Shown here: one piece after another, positions 21,505 to 31,612 of the stretch | Numbering within the stretch: the first letter of the stretch is position 1 | How the letters are laid out: every line of letters begins with the position of its first letter | DNA from: Verrucomicrobiota bacterium | Lineage (GTDB): Bacteria > Verrucomicrobiota > Verrucomicrobiia > Limisphaerales > J093 | Assembly (NCBI GenBank): GCA_027493615.1 | Contig: JAOSKK010000001.1 | Coordinates: 967,749 to 1,031,748, forward strand | Direction of reading: 5' to 3' | Length of the DNA: 64,000 nucleotides | The notes under the pieces: model-generated | The model's database searches: none | What the model was told of the DNA's origin: nothing | The model's input: only the letters and a program-made list of their open reading frames with translations | Translations under genes and position numbers: made by a program

Positions 21505-22502
21505 GCGCGCGGCCCATCAACCGGAGCGCAGAAGGCAGGATGCACCGTGCACAAAAAGCGGGGGTGAACCCCCGCACTCCATACGCTTTGCGATGGGCCG
21601 GAACCGTCCGTTGCGCGCGAAGCGTCTGGGGTGCGTCCGGTTTCCCGGCGCCCTTAGGCTCATGGCTGCCGATGCTGGTGCTGGTTCTGATGCTTGGCCG
21701 GAGTGTGCTAATGGCCGGCGAGCCTCCTGCCAGCGCCAGCCCGCCTCCACCCGCTGCCGTGGTGACGAACCGCCCGGCTGCCCCCGCCCCCGCAGGACCC
21801 GCCGGCACCGCGGTCGAACCGGACCCGGTGACGAGCTTCGAGCAGGCCAATCAGCGGTATGAGGAAGGGAAGTACGCCGAGGCAGCGGCGGCCTACGAGG
21901 CCTTGCTCGCCCGGGGCGCCGCGTCCGCCAACCTCCACTTCAATCTGGGCAACGCGCGCTTCAAGACCGGCCAGTTCGGGCAGGCGATTCTCCACTATCG
22001 CCTCGCGGCGCGTCTGGCCCCGCGTGACCCGGACATCCAGGCGAACTTGCGTCTGACGCGCGAGATGGTGACGGGGCAACCGCCACCTGCACCCGGGCTG
22101 GGACAGCGGCTGATCCGCGCGTTGACGTTGAACGAATGGGCCTGCCTCGCCGCCCTGGCCTTCTGGGCTTGCTTCGGTCTGCTGGCCTGGCGGGAGTGGC
22201 AGCCGTTTCGAGCGGCCGAGCTACGCCGCTGGATTGTGGTCTCGGGGATCGGCGCCATCCTGTTCAGCGCCGGCCTGACGGGGGCCTGGCGGGAACGCTG
22301 GGGACAGACCGAGGTGGTGGTCACGGTGCCGGATGCGGTGGTGCGGTACGGGCCCCTGGATGTCTCGCCCGAACTGCAGATGGTCCACGACGGTCTCGAA
22401 TTGGTGGTGCTGGACGAGAAGGACGGCTGGCTGCAGGTCACCGGCCTCAAGCGCGGCACCGGCTGGATTCGCACCGCGGACGTCACTCGTCTGCCGCGTT
22501 AG
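21501..22502 (+). CDS. BatE-like TPR and SH3 membrane protein
   Basis: An intact 333-residue ORF overlapping the batD stop by 4 bp. The TPR unit reads YEEGKYAEAAAAYEALLARG and NLHFNLGNARFKTGQFGQAI. Two helices follow (WACLAALAFWACFGLLAW; WIVVSGIGAILFSAGLTGAW). The C-terminal SH3-like domain reads VVRYGPLDVSPELQMVHDG, VVLDEKDGWLQV and RGTGWIRTADV. This TPR-TM-TM-SH3 order is that of BatE. A start nearer 21660 is possible, since the first 50 residues carry no similarity that I recognise. Confidence 0.82.
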   Translation: MSARPINRSAEGRMHRAQKAGVNPRTPYALRWAGTVRCARSVWGASGFPAPLGSWLPMLVLVLMLGRSVLMAGEPPASASPPPPAAVVTNRPAAPAPAGPAGTAVEPDPVTSFEQANQRYEEGKYAEAAAAYEALLARGAASANLHFNLGNARFKTGQFGQAILHYRLAARLAPRDPDIQANLRLTREMVTGQPPPAPGLGQRLIRALTLNEWACLAALAFWACFGLLAWREWQPFRAAELRRWIVVSGIGAILFSAGLTGAWRERWGQTEVVVTVPDAVVRYGPLDVSPELQMVHDGLELVVLDEKDGWLQVTGLKRGTGWIRTADVTRLPR

Positions 22503-22530
22503 CCGCTGCCCTCGGGGAGTGCGGTGCGGG

Positions 22531-23109
22531 TCACGCGTCGTCTTCGGGGAGGAACAAGTCGTTCAGCGGAAGCCGGAAACCCGGCAGCACGTCCTCGCCG
22601 TCGAGAGAGGCATCCGGGCCAAGGCGGCGGCGGTCGTCCGGCGAGTGGCAGACCTCGGCCCGCCGTTCGTCAGGGCGAACGATCCACACCAGCCTTGTGC
22701 CGCTGCTGAAGAAGTCTTCGAGCCGGGCATCGATGTCTCCCGGCGTGTTCGACGGGGCCAACACCTCGGCTGCGAGGTCCGGACCGCCGGGGAAGAAGCG
22801 GCCGGTCCGCCGCGAGAATCCCGCCTGCTGCATGCGTGCCTTGCTGACGAAGGAGATATCCGGTGCCCGGCAATTGCGGTTGCTCATCCAGAAGCCGGTG
22901 CTCGAGTCAAGCACGACGCCCAGGCGGTGCTGCGGGTTGAACTGGACCAGGGCGGAAAGCAGGCGGGCGCAGAGGTCGCCGTGGGCGAAGTTGTTCTTCG
23001 GGCTCATGACCAGCTCCCCGTCCACGAGTTCGTAGTTGTGGCGGTCGTGAGGCAGGGCTTGGAGATCAGCTTCCGCCCATACCTTTCGCGCCTCGACCGT
23101 CGTGGCCAT
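22531..23109 (-). CDS. Uma2-family (DUF820) putative endonuclease
   Basis: An intact 192-residue protein of the PD-(D/E)XK-like Uma2 fold: YELVDGELVMSPKNNFAHG near the N-terminus, RAPDISFV (the core Asp), PDLAAEVLAPSNTPGDID (the E-x-L strand) and LVWIVRPDERRAEVC. The family is expanded in cyanobacteria, planctomycetes and verrucomicrobia; its role is not established. The gene is convergent with the Bat operon and appears monocistronic. Confidence 0.85.
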   Translation of the reverse strand: MATTVEARKVWAEADLQALPHDRHNYELVDGELVMSPKNNFAHGDLCARLLSALVQFNPQHRLGVVLDSSTGFWMSNRNCRAPDISFVSKARMQQAGFSRRTGRFFPGGPDLAAEVLAPSNTPGDIDARLEDFFSSGTRLVWIVRPDERRAEVCHSPDDRRRLGPDASLDGEDVLPGFRLPLNDLFLPEDDA

Positions 23110-23217
23110 GGCGTGACGCTACGTGGCCACGTGAACGGTGTCAAAGACCCCGTCGGAACCTGGCGGCTGAACCTGGCGGCTTGCAGGACGGGATTCCCGT
23201 GGCAGACTCCCCGGCAC

Positions 23218-23667
23218 ATGAAATGGAGTTGGACAAGCATCTTGGCAGTGCTGGGTTTGGCCACCACGGGTTGTCGTCATGAAACGTCGGTCGGACCGGC
23301 AGGGGCCGCGGTCGGCACCGCCGCCGGCGCCGCGGCGGCGACCTCGACCGTCATCCGGCATGTGGATGCCGGGGGTGCGGAACGCTTGATCGCCGACGGC
23401 AAAGTGGTGGTGCTCGATGTGCGCACGCCGGCCGAGTATGCCGCGGGCCACCTCGAGGGGGCACAACTGATCAACTTCAGCGCACCCGACTTCGCCACGA
23501 ACCTGGCCAAGCTCGACCGCCAACAGCCCTACTTGTTGCACTGCGCCACCGGCCGACGCAGCACCGCGGCCCTCAAGGTCTTCGAGGAGCTCGGCTTTCG
23601 GGACGTGACCCACCTGGACGGCGGCCTCAAGGCGTGGACGGACGCCGGCAAACCGGTCAGCCGTTGA
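23218..23667 (+). CDS. Rhodanese-domain lipoprotein
   Basis: 149 residues. The N-terminus is a lipoprotein signal with lipobox LATTGC (Cys19). A rhodanese domain follows: VVVLDVRTPAEYAAGHLEGA, then active-site LLHCATGRRS with Cys109, then HLDGGLKAWTDAGKPV. It likely transfers or handles sulfane sulfur outside the inner membrane. The start is chosen at ATG 23218 because upstream in-frame sequence lies antisense to the Uma2 gene. Confidence 0.88.
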   Translation: MKWSWTSILAVLGLATTGCRHETSVGPAGAAVGTAAGAAAATSTVIRHVDAGGAERLIADGKVVVLDVRTPAEYAAGHLEGAQLINFSAPDFATNLAKLDRQQPYLLHCATGRRSTAALKVFEELGFRDVTHLDGGLKAWTDAGKPVSR

Positions 23668-23736
23668 AATCCAGCCCTCACCTCGCGGGTGAACGTGGAT
23701 CGGGGGTGGCCCTGACAGCAGCAGCCATTTGAACCC

Positions 23737-24675
23737 ATGGAAGCAGCCCTGCTGAGCGACCTTTACGCGCGCGCCCAACGGCAGCGGCGGCCGCTCATCT
23801 CGTTCGAGTTCTTCACCCCGCGCACCGCCGACGGGGACCGCGTGTTCTTCGACCGGACCCTGCCCGCGTTGGCCGCGTTGCGACCGGGCTATTGCTCGGT
23901 GACGTATGGAGCGGGGGGCAGCACGCGGGAGAAGACACTCGGGATGGTCGAGCGCATTCAGAACGACCACGGCCTGCCGGCCATGGCCCACCTCACGTGT
24001 GTGGGAGCGACCCGCGCGCAGATCCTGGAACTGCTGGACGATGCCCGGCGACGGGGCATCCGGAATCTGCTGGCCCTGCGGGGTGATCCGCCTGAAGGGA
24101 CGGCGGCTTTCGAGCAGGTGCCCGGAGGGTTCCGGTATGCCCACGAGTTGGTGACGCTGGCACGTGGGTTCGGCGGGTTCTCGGTTGCGGTGGCGGGTTT
24201 CCCCGAGGGGCACCTCGAGTGTCGCGAAGGCAAGCACGTGGACTGGGAACGGCTGAAGGCGAAGGTGGCATGCGGGGCGGATGCCGTGATCACGCAGCTC
24301 TTCTTCGACAACGCCTACTTCTACGAATTCCGGGACCACCTGGTGGACCGCCTGGGGGTGCGCGTGCCGATTGTGCCGGGGATCATCCCGATCCAGAGCG
24401 CGGGGCAGATCCGCAAATTTGTGGCGTTGTGCGGAGCAACGATCCCGCCCGCCCTGGCGGCGCGCCTGGAAGCGCTGGCGACCGATGACGCGGCGGCGGC
24501 GGAGTTCGGGATCGAGTTTGCCACGGCCCAGTGTGCGGATCTCCTGCGCCAGGGCGTGCCCGGCCTCCACTTCTACTCGCTGAACAAGGCCTTGCCCGTG
24601 ACGCGGATTCTCCAGAATCTGCAGGGTGCCGCCTTTTCACTTGGAAGCCCGGCCGGGGACCGTAGCTTCCGGTGA
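23737..24675 (+). CDS. metF: 5,10-methylenetetrahydrofolate reductase
   Basis: An intact 312-residue MetF. Family blocks: RPLISFEFFTPRTADGDRVF, CSVTYGAGGSTREKTLGMV, MAHLTCVGATRAQ, NLLALRGDPPEG, VAGFPEGHLEC, GADAVITQLFFDNAYFYEF, VPIVPGIIPIQSAGQIRKF and GLHFYSLNKA. This flavoenzyme reduces methylene-THF to methyl-THF, the methyl donor for methionine synthesis. Its last bases overlap the next small gene. Confidence 0.95.
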   Translation: MEAALLSDLYARAQRQRRPLISFEFFTPRTADGDRVFFDRTLPALAALRPGYCSVTYGAGGSTREKTLGMVERIQNDHGLPAMAHLTCVGATRAQILELLDDARRRGIRNLLALRGDPPEGTAAFEQVPGGFRYAHELVTLARGFGGFSVAVAGFPEGHLECREGKHVDWERLKAKVACGADAVITQLFFDNAYFYEFRDHLVDRLGVRVPIVPGIIPIQSAGQIRKFVALCGATIPPALAARLEALATDDAAAAEFGIEFATAQCADLLRQGVPGLHFYSLNKALPVTRILQNLQGAAFSLGSPAGDRSFR

Positions 24676-24939
24676 TGTCAAAGCGTGCGAACAAGCGTCC
24701 GCGGGCGGTGATGCTCGGGATCGGACTGGACTCCGACGGGCATCAGCGCGTGACGACGGGCCCGAACTTCGCGCTCGTGGGGGACGGAGCAGACACACGA
24801 GCAGATGACGGAGAAGGCGATCAAGATCAACGAGAAGCTGGCCGATCGCGGCAAGCGGCTCGAGGATGTGAGCCACGAGGAGTTCGACGACATCGCCCAG
24901 GCGGTGGGGCTGCGGCGGCGCGAGCCGGAGCGGAACTGA
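24675..24939 (+). CDS. Small conserved-looking hypothetical protein between metF and nuoA (one frame break)
   Basis: ATG 24675 overlaps the metF stop codon by one base. The first frame reads MSKRANKRPRAVMLGIGLD and HQRVTTGPNFALVG; after a break near 24783 it continues HEQMTEKAIKINEKL, RLEDVSHEEFDDIAQAVGL and stops at 24937-24939, one base before nuoA. About 87 residues, no membrane segment and no known motif. Tight placement between two genes suggests a real, translated gene. I do not recognise it. Confidence 0.55.
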
Positions 24940-24940
24940 G

Positions 24941-25318
24941 ATGGGCGAGACGGGCCAGTCGTATTTGTTCCTGCTGGTGATGGGCGTGGTCGCGCTGATG
25001 TTCTGTCTCACGCCCCTGGCGCTGGCCCGGGTCTGGGCTCTGCTGGTGTCTCCGCCCAAGCCCGGCGAGGAGAAGAACGCGCCTTACGAGTGTGGCATCC
25101 GGTCGGTCGGCGAGGCGCGGGTCCAGTTTCACTCGGGCTATTACCTCTACGGCCTGGTCTTCCTGGTGTTCGATGTCGAGGCGCTGTTCCTGCTGCCGTT
25201 TGCCGTGGCGTACACAAGCCTGCCGGTCGGGGCGGTCGTGGCCATGCTCATCTTCCTGCTGCTCCTGGTCGAAGGGCTGGTCTGGGCCTGGCGCAAAGGG
25301 GTGCTCCACTGGCAGTAG
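24941..25318 (+). CDS. nuoA: NADH-quinone oxidoreductase subunit A
   Basis: An intact 125-residue membrane subunit of complex I with three helices: LFLLVMGVVALMFCLTPLAL, YYLYGLVFLVFDVEALFLLP and VVAMLIFLLLLVEGLVWAW. The family loop EKNAPYECGIRSVGEARVQF and acidic VFDVEALF are present. First gene of a nuoABCD run. Confidence 0.95.
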   Translation: MGETGQSYLFLLVMGVVALMFCLTPLALARVWALLVSPPKPGEEKNAPYECGIRSVGEARVQFHSGYYLYGLVFLVFDVEALFLLPFAVAYTSLPVGAVVAMLIFLLLLVEGLVWAWRKGVLHWQ

Positions 25319-25363
25319 GGCCGGGGTTGCCGAACGGCGCCGACGCGCTTCCTTTCCTGCGTG

Positions 25364-25985
25364 ATGGACGAAGGCCTTCGCAACGAACTGAGCAAGCAGG
25401 GCGTTTTCACGACCACGCTGCAGGAGCTCTACAACTGGGGGCGGCGCAGCTCGGTCTGGCCCCTGAACTTCGGCCTGGCCTGCTGTGCCATCGAGATGAT
25501 CGCCGCCTCCATGGCCCGCTTCGACATCGCGCGGTTCGGCGCCGAGGTCTTCCGGCCGTCCCCCCGACAGGCCGACCTCATGATCGTGGCCGGCACGGTT
25601 ACCAAGAAGATGGCCCCGCTGGTCGTGCGGCTCTTCAACCAGATGCCCGAGCCCAAGTACGTGATCGCCATGGGCGCCTGCGCCATCTCCGGCGGACCCT
25701 TCAAGCAGGGGGTACAACGTGCTCAAGGGCATTGACCGCTACCTCCCCGTGGACATCCACATCCCCGGTTGCCCGCCCCGGCCCGAGGCGCTGCTGCACG
25801 CCCTCCTGAAACTCCAGGAGAAGATCGCCGCCCAACCCCTGACCGGGGAGCACCGGCCCCGCCACCTCTCCCCCGATGCCCCGGGCGAATTCCCGGTCCC
25901 GTCGTACGGACCCTACGATCTTCAGCCGCCGAAGAACGAGGACGTGTGGCGACCCGCGCCGCTGGTGCGGACCGACGCGGGCTGA
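25364..25985 (+). CDS. nuoB: NADH-quinone oxidoreductase subunit B (one frame break)
   Basis: Carries the N2 iron-sulfur cluster of complex I. The cluster ligands are visible: GLACCAIEM (Cys40, Cys41), [10 protein letters not shown], and after a break near 25714 [17 protein letters not shown] 25364 gives a normal N-terminus. The C-terminus after the core ([20 protein letters not shown]) is somewhat extended. Stop at 25985. Confidence 0.93.
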
Positions 25986-26003
25986 CCCCAGCCAAGGCCT
26001 CCC

Positions 26004-26639
26004 GTGGAAGCGCTCGATTCCCTGCTCACCCGCCTGCATGCCGCCCTCCCCGAGGCGCGGGTCGCGGTGGAGCCCAACCCCGCCGTGCCCGCTCAATCGT
26101 CGCTGGTCGTGGATCCTGACCAGGCGGTCGCCGTGGCCCGGTGGCTGCGGGACGACCCCCAGCTCCGCCTCGACTACTGCTCGAACGTGACCGGAGTCGA
26201 CTGGCTCGAGAGCACCGTGATCGAAAAGGTGCGCGTCCGGCGGGTGGTGGACGGTGCCGAGCAGGCGGTCGAGGAATCCGTCGAACGGCGGCGGCCCGGC
26301 TACCTCGAGGCGGTGTATCACCTCTATTCGATGGCCTTGGGCCACGGTCCCCTGGTGCTGCGCCAGCGGACCCGCAACCGGGTGGACGACACCCGCGTGG
26401 CCTCGCTGACGCCCATTTGGCGAAGCGCGGAGTTCCAGGAACGCGAGGTGTTCGACCTGTTCGGTGTGCGCTTCGCGGGTCATCCCGACCTGCGGCGCAT
26501 CCTCATGTGGGAGGAGTTCGAGGATTACCCCATGCGCAAGGACTACGTCGAGCCGGACGACTACGAGTACGAGCCCACGCCGCATGACGAGGTGTTGGTC
26601 AAGGCTCGACGACATTACCCGGCCGAGGGGCTGTCATGA
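26004..26639 (+). CDS. nuoC: NADH-quinone oxidoreductase subunit C
   Basis: An intact 211-residue peripheral-arm subunit. Start GTG 26004. Core blocks include [61 protein letters not shown] and [13 protein letters not shown]. It ends overlapping nuoD by 4 bp (ATGA). Confidence 0.93.
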   Translation: MEALDSLLTRLHAALPEARVAVEPNPAVPAQSSLVVDPDQAVAVARWLRDDPQLRLDYCSNVTGVDWLESTVIEKVRVRRVVDGAEQAVEESVERRRPGYLEAVYHLYSMALGHGPLVLRQRTRNRVDDTRVASLTPIWRSAEFQEREVFDLFGVRFAGHPDLRRILMWEEFEDYPMRKDYVEPDDYEYEPTPHDEVLVKARRHYPAEGLS

Positions 26640-27901
26640 GCGCGGCCGGCCGACCACCTCTCCCGCCGGAAGACCTGATGGGGGCGCTCTCCACCGGGGA
26701 TCTGGTCCCGGAGCCCCTCGCGAGTGACGTTCCGCCGCCGCCGCCGCGGCCGGAGGCTCGCTACGAAGCCCGGCCCAAGGGACCATGGGCGGAGGACGGG
26801 GAAGGGGAGTTGCTCGAGGTCTCCGTGGGGCCGCATCACCCTTCCACCCACGGCGTGTTTCGGATGGACGTCGTCCTCGAGGGCGAACGCGTCGTGCGCC
26901 TCAAGCCCGTGTGCGGTTATCTGCATCGGAACCACGAGAAGATCGGAGAGGGCACCAGCTATCTGGGATCGATCCCCTACACCGACCGGCTGGACTACTT
27001 CTGCTCGCTCACGAACAACTGGGCCTACGTCCTCACCGTCGAGAAGCTGGCCGGGCTGCAGGTGCCCGAGCGCGCCGAGTATATCCGGGTGCTGACGGCC
27101 GAGTTGACTCGCCTGCTGAATCACGTGTGCCTGATCGGGTTCCTGGTGCACGACATGGGCGCCATGGGCACGCCGCTCATGTATGCCTTCCGCGAACGCG
27201 AGAAACTGCTCGACCTCTTCGAGGCCCTCACCGGCTCGCGGATGATGTGCAATTACTTCCGATTTGGCGGCTGCCGCTGTGATCTCCCGCCCGGCTGGCT
27301 CGAGGGCGTGCAGCGGTTCGTCGAGGAGTTTCCGCGCTTCCTCGACGAGTACGAGCGGTTGCTGAACGAGAACGAGATCCTGCTGGCCCGCAGCCAGGGC
27401 ATCGGCGTGCTGACGCCCGAACTGGCCATCAGCGCGGGCGTCACCGGCCCGATGCTGCGGGCCAGCGGCGTGAACTACGATGTCCGCAAGGTGGATCGCT
27501 ACGGGGTCTACGGGCGCTTCGCCTTTCGGGTCCCGCTCGGAGAGCACGGGGACACCTTCGACCGCTACATGATCCGGCTGCTCGAAATGCGCGAGTCGCA
27601 CCGGATCCTCGGCCAGGCGCTGCGCGGGTTTCCGGCCGGGCCGATCCTGGATCCGAAGGCCAAGTTGCGCGGGTTCCGACCCCGCGCCGGCGAGGCCTAC
27701 GGTCGGATCGAGGCGCCCAAGGGCGAACTGGGTTTTTACCTGATCAGCGACGGCAAGCCCAATCCGTACCGGTACCGGGTGCGGTCGCCGAGCTTCGTCA
27801 ACCTCACCATCCTCGAGGATCTGTGCCTGGGCCACACCCTCGCCGACGCCGTGGTGATCCTCGGGTCGGTGGACATCGTCATGGGCGAGGTGGATCGGTG
27901 A
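26636..27901 (+). CDS. nuoD: NADH-quinone oxidoreductase subunit D
   Basis: An intact 421-residue 49-kDa-type subunit. Blocks: [91 protein letters not shown] (here [20 protein letters not shown]) and [11 protein letters not shown] at the C-terminus. The first ~55 residues are Pro-rich and not part of the usual core. Its 3' end overlaps the convergent addB by 23 bp. No nuoE-N follows in this window. Confidence 0.94.
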   Translation: MSAAGRPPLPPEDLMGALSTGDLVPEPLASDVPPPPPRPEARYEARPKGPWAEDGEGELLEVSVGPHHPSTHGVFRMDVVLEGERVVRLKPVCGYLHRNHEKIGEGTSYLGSIPYTDRLDYFCSLTNNWAYVLTVEKLAGLQVPERAEYIRVLTAELTRLLNHVCLIGFLVHDMGAMGTPLMYAFREREKLLDLFEALTGSRMMCNYFRFGGCRCDLPPGWLEGVQRFVEEFPRFLDEYERLLNENEILLARSQGIGVLTPELAISAGVTGPMLRASGVNYDVRKVDRYGVYGRFAFRVPLGEHGDTFDRYMIRLLEMRESHRILGQALRGFPAGPILDPKAKLRGFRPRAGEAYGRIEAPKGELGFYLISDGKPNPYRYRVRSPSFVNLTILEDLCLGHTLADAVVILGSVDIVMGEVDR

Positions 27902-30900
27902 CGGGCCGGAGCCGCCGATAGGGGTGGGTCCAGGGATCGATGCGGCAGATCGCCTGGAGCCGACAGAGGTCGCAAGCGGTGGACTGCCCCTTCTGGTAAG
28001 GGTCAACCGAGGCGCGGCCCGCGAACACCGCGTTGCCCAGGGCGCGCAACGTCCCTTCAACGCTCTCGAGAAGCGCACGAAACTCACGCTCCGGCACTGG
28101 GTCGCGAGGGATGGCCGCCGGTTCGCCGTTCTGCTTGAGCCGGTAGGCAAACTGCCCGCTCGGAGTGCCTGCCGGCCGATCATCCAGTAAGCCGAGACAG
28201 GCCACGTTGAACCGGCCGCGGTGCTGGTACGCCTTGGGAGAAACGCCGGTCTCACCCAGCACTTCGCCGCGGTGTTTCCCGCCTTCAAACTCCCCCCGCA
28301 AGCTCACGTAGAACATGCCGGCCGGAAGCAGCCGCATGCCCGCGATCGGAAACCCCCTGCCAGCCGCTTCCTCTTTGCCCGGCGGCGCTTGGCCCTCAGC
28401 CCTTGCTCCCTGGCTCTCGATCACCCGACACAGGGCGGCGAGATAGGCCGGCAACTGGAGCTGGATCCCGTGGGCGAACAGGAGCGGGTCAAACTGTCGA
28501 CGGCCCGACTTGTAGTCATGCACCACGCACCAGAACTCGCCCGGCGCGGGGCCCGGCGCGAGATCCACCCGGTCGAGTTTCCCGAGAAGGGCCAGGCAAC
28601 CCTCCCGGTCGAGGGGGATTTCCCAGGCGGGCAGCGAGGCAGCGTGCGTTCCGATTTCAAGTTCGGCCGCGGCGGGGTTGAAGCGGTAGCTGGTCCGCAG
28701 CCAGCCGATCAGCACCGCGACGAACTCCGCCAGCGCGTCGGTCAGGCCCCGCGCGGTCAGCGCCGTTCCGGCCTCCGCCCGCAGCAGGCCCTCCCCGAAC
28801 TCGTGCGCGACGACCTCGGCGAGAGCGCGGAGGCGGTCCTGAGCCTCTCGCGGTGTCAGGTCACGCCATTCGCGGTCTTCCTGGAGGACGGATTCGTGAA
28901 AGCGCCGCAGCACCTCGTGCTGGAAACTGCCGCGCTGGCGGGCGTCCACCTCGAACCGGCGCCGTTCCTCGGCGCGGAGTCCGACCTCGACGAAAAACTT
29001 GAAGGGACAGGCGGCGAAATCCTCCAGGCGGCTGACGGAGGTGCGGAGGCGTGTGGGGCCGTAAATCTGCGCCGCGAGGACCGGATGCAGCGAGGTTTCC
29101 TGGATGGGGGACGAGGGATTGGCAGACGGTGCAGGCTGGAAGCCCGCACCACCCGGAACGGCAGGCTGGAAGCCCGCACCGCAGGACGTGGCAGGTGACC
29201 CGGGAGGGGGCGCGGTTTCGATGGCCAGGGAGGGGAAGAGGCGGCGCAGATGGGCCACGAACGGGGACGGATTGAGCGGGCGATCCTGCGCGTCGCGGCG
29301 CGCGAAGGTGGCGACGAGGCGTTCGCGGGAGCGCGTGCAGGCGATGTAACCGTAGTAACGCTCGCGGCTGATCTGCCGGTAACGGTCCGGGCCGAGTTCG
29401 ACGCCCCACGCGGCCAGCCGCGCGCAGTCCCCTTCGCTGAGCAGGCGGGGGGATTCGATTGGGCCAGGGAAGACGCCTTCGTTCAGTCCCAGGACGAGCG
29501 CGAGCTTGAGGTCCGGGCTTCGGGTACGATCCACGGCCCCGACGACGACCTGATCAAGCGCGGGAGGAATGACGCCCACGGTTAACCGGCCGAGCCCGGC
29601 CTCAAGGATGGGAAGCCAGTCGCACAGGCTCAGTGCCGTGTCCGGGAACGCGAGGGTCAGATTCTCGAGCCAGGCTGACATCTGATCCCAGACTTCGGCG
29701 TGGACCTGGGCGGCCACGTTGGCCGGGGGACGGGCGCGCCCCGGAGTCGCAGCCTCCGCCCAGCGATTCAGCGTCCGAGGGACATCGAGCGCGTGCCAGA
29801 ACGCGCGCAAAGCGGCGGCGAGTTGGCCACCCGTCGGCGTGAGCGGCGGGTCGGAAGCGGTTTCCCCGGCACCTTGTGGTGCAGGTGTCCCGACTGCATC
29901 CGAGGGTTGCAGGGTCCCCGGGCATGGCTGCAAGGCCTGGGGAGCCCCCCAAGGCGCGGAACCGCGTCGGGCATCTGCGCCCCCAGCGGCGGGTGACTGG
30001 TTCTCTGGCCAGGTCTTCCCGCTGCCGATCCCCGGAGATGGTCCCGCAGGGCGAGAAACGGCGGGATCAGCGACTGCCGCAGGCGCTCAAGTCGTTCCCC
30101 GAGCGCGGGACGGTTCGGGATCGAGAGGGGAGCCAGCCAACGACGCCCGTCCCACCCGTGCGCGAGGGCTTCGTTCTCGAAACCGGCCAGCAGGAGGGGA
30201 TCGACCGGACACAAGCCCGTCTTGAGCGCGCCGAACCAGTCCTCGGTCTGCCAGCCGAAGGCGACGGTGCGGAGAGCATTGCGGGTGAGTTCGGCGAGCG
30301 GATGATGCGCGACGGATTCGCGGCGATCGAGGAACAGGGGGATGCGATGCCGGCGGAACACCCGTCGAATCGTGGCGTGGTAGCCTTCGAGGGAGCGGAC
30401 GAGCACGGTGGCTTCGCGGTAGCGACCTCCTGTTCGCGCACGAACCGCTGGATGAGCTGGGCGGCGACCGTGGCTTCCTGGGTGGGGTTGGCGCACGCAA
30501 TGACGCGGAGGGCGGGGGCGTCCAGCAGGGCGGGCTGGGGGCGCACCAATGCCGTTCGAGATGTTCGAGGGCCGGCGATGCCACGAACCGGTTCCGGCGA
30601 GGACAACGGACCAGCACCTCGACCTCGACGTGGCACGCGGGGAGTCCGTCGATGCGTTCGCGCAGCCGGCGGTAGCTCTCGCTCACCGTCGTCCAGGCGG
30701 AAAGCCAGTGGGTGGATCGGACCGGTTCGGCGTCGAGGCAGAACGCCAGCGTGGCTTGTTTGCAGGCGGGCAGGAGGGTGGCGAGGAGATCCAGTTCCTG
30801 CGGGGTCATCTCGGCGAAACCGTCGAGCCAGAGCCCGCCGAAACGAAGGCCGTCTGGGGGGGCTCGGCGGCACGAAACGCGAACGTGGCCAGGTCGAGGA

Positions 30901-31459
30901 ACCCGTCGGCATCGTCGAGTTGGCGGGTCTTGAGCCACTCAAGATAGCGGTCGAGGAGCAGGGCGAGATCGGCGAGTTTGCCGCTCAAGGCCTGGTCGGG
31001 AGCGAGGCGGCGGGCGAGAGCGTTCAGACCTTCCGGGCGGATCTGGTGTCGCTGCAGTTCGCGGAGCGTGAGATGAAGCTGGGCGGCGAAACCGGCCAGG
31101 CGGGCGGTGGCGCGGAAGGCGCTGAGTTCGTGTCGATGCCGGGCCAGGAGGGCGCGCAGGACCATCAGGCGTCCTTCCTCGGCGAGCAGGGGTGGTGGGG
31201 TGACACCCAAGCATTCGAAGAGAAAGGCGGCCAGGCGGTCGAAGGAGAGGATCCGCAGCCGGGTGTAGCCGGGCAGGGCGGGCTCGGCCAGCAGGTGACG
31301 TTCGAGTTGGAAGGTGGCCTGCTTGGGCGCGAGGAAGAGGAGGGGGGGGCCGTCGGGTTCGGCCCGCAGGGCGGCGCGGACCTCGGCGACGCAGCGGAAG
31401 GTCTTGCCGCTGCCGGCGGGGCCGAGGAGGAAGCGCGCGATCACGCGGCTGTTATCCAA
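27879..31459 (-). CDS. addB: AddB/RexB-like helicase-exonuclease subunit (several frame breaks)
   Basis: Recombinational-repair nuclease-helicase subunit of the AddAB type. The N-terminus has Walker [11 protein letters not shown]. The body continues across breaks near 30850, 30500, 30400 and 29900 with segments such as [20 protein letters not shown] and [14 protein letters not shown]. The C-terminal PD-(D/E)XK nuclease is intact: [13 protein letters not shown] and [13 protein letters not shown]. Four-Cys iron-sulfur staple residues are seen: [13 protein letters not shown] and later [13 protein letters not shown]. The start is unclear; TTG 31459 or GTG 31444 are favoured because the longer frame to 31567 runs through an inverted repeat. 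No addA is adjacent. Confidence 0.78.
29131..29180. repeat. Tandem AGGCTGGAAGCCCGCACC-type repeat inside addB
   Basis: GCAGGCTGGAAGCCCGCACC occurs at 29131-29150 and again at 29161-29180, read in addB as two GAGFQPA units. A third partial copy (AGGAAGCCCGCACCAC) sits at 32719-32734, after the dus gene. It looks like a dispersed short repeat that has inserted in frame into a linker of addB. Confidence 0.7.
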
Positions 31460-31491
31460 CGATTGCCCGGCGGGGGCAACGCCGTTCCCGG

Positions 31492-31589
31492 CAATGGGGT
31501 CAAACATTGACATTTGACAATTCGCGTCGAGCGCTGGCAACGCGTGGTGGGGCTGGAAGAATGTCAAATGTCAATGTTTGACCCCATTG
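31492..31589. repeat. 28-bp perfect inverted repeat between addB and dus
   Basis: Arms 31492-31519 and 31562-31589 are exact reverse complements (core TGTCAAATGTCAATGTTTG), separated by 42 bp. They lie between the divergent addB and dus genes and contain TTGACA-like sequences. It could be a mobile palindromic element of the REP/MITE kind or a regulatory palindrome; the sequence alone does not decide. Confidence 0.8.
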
Positions 31590-31612
31590 TGTCCTTCGCT
31601 ACCCTGGCCGTA

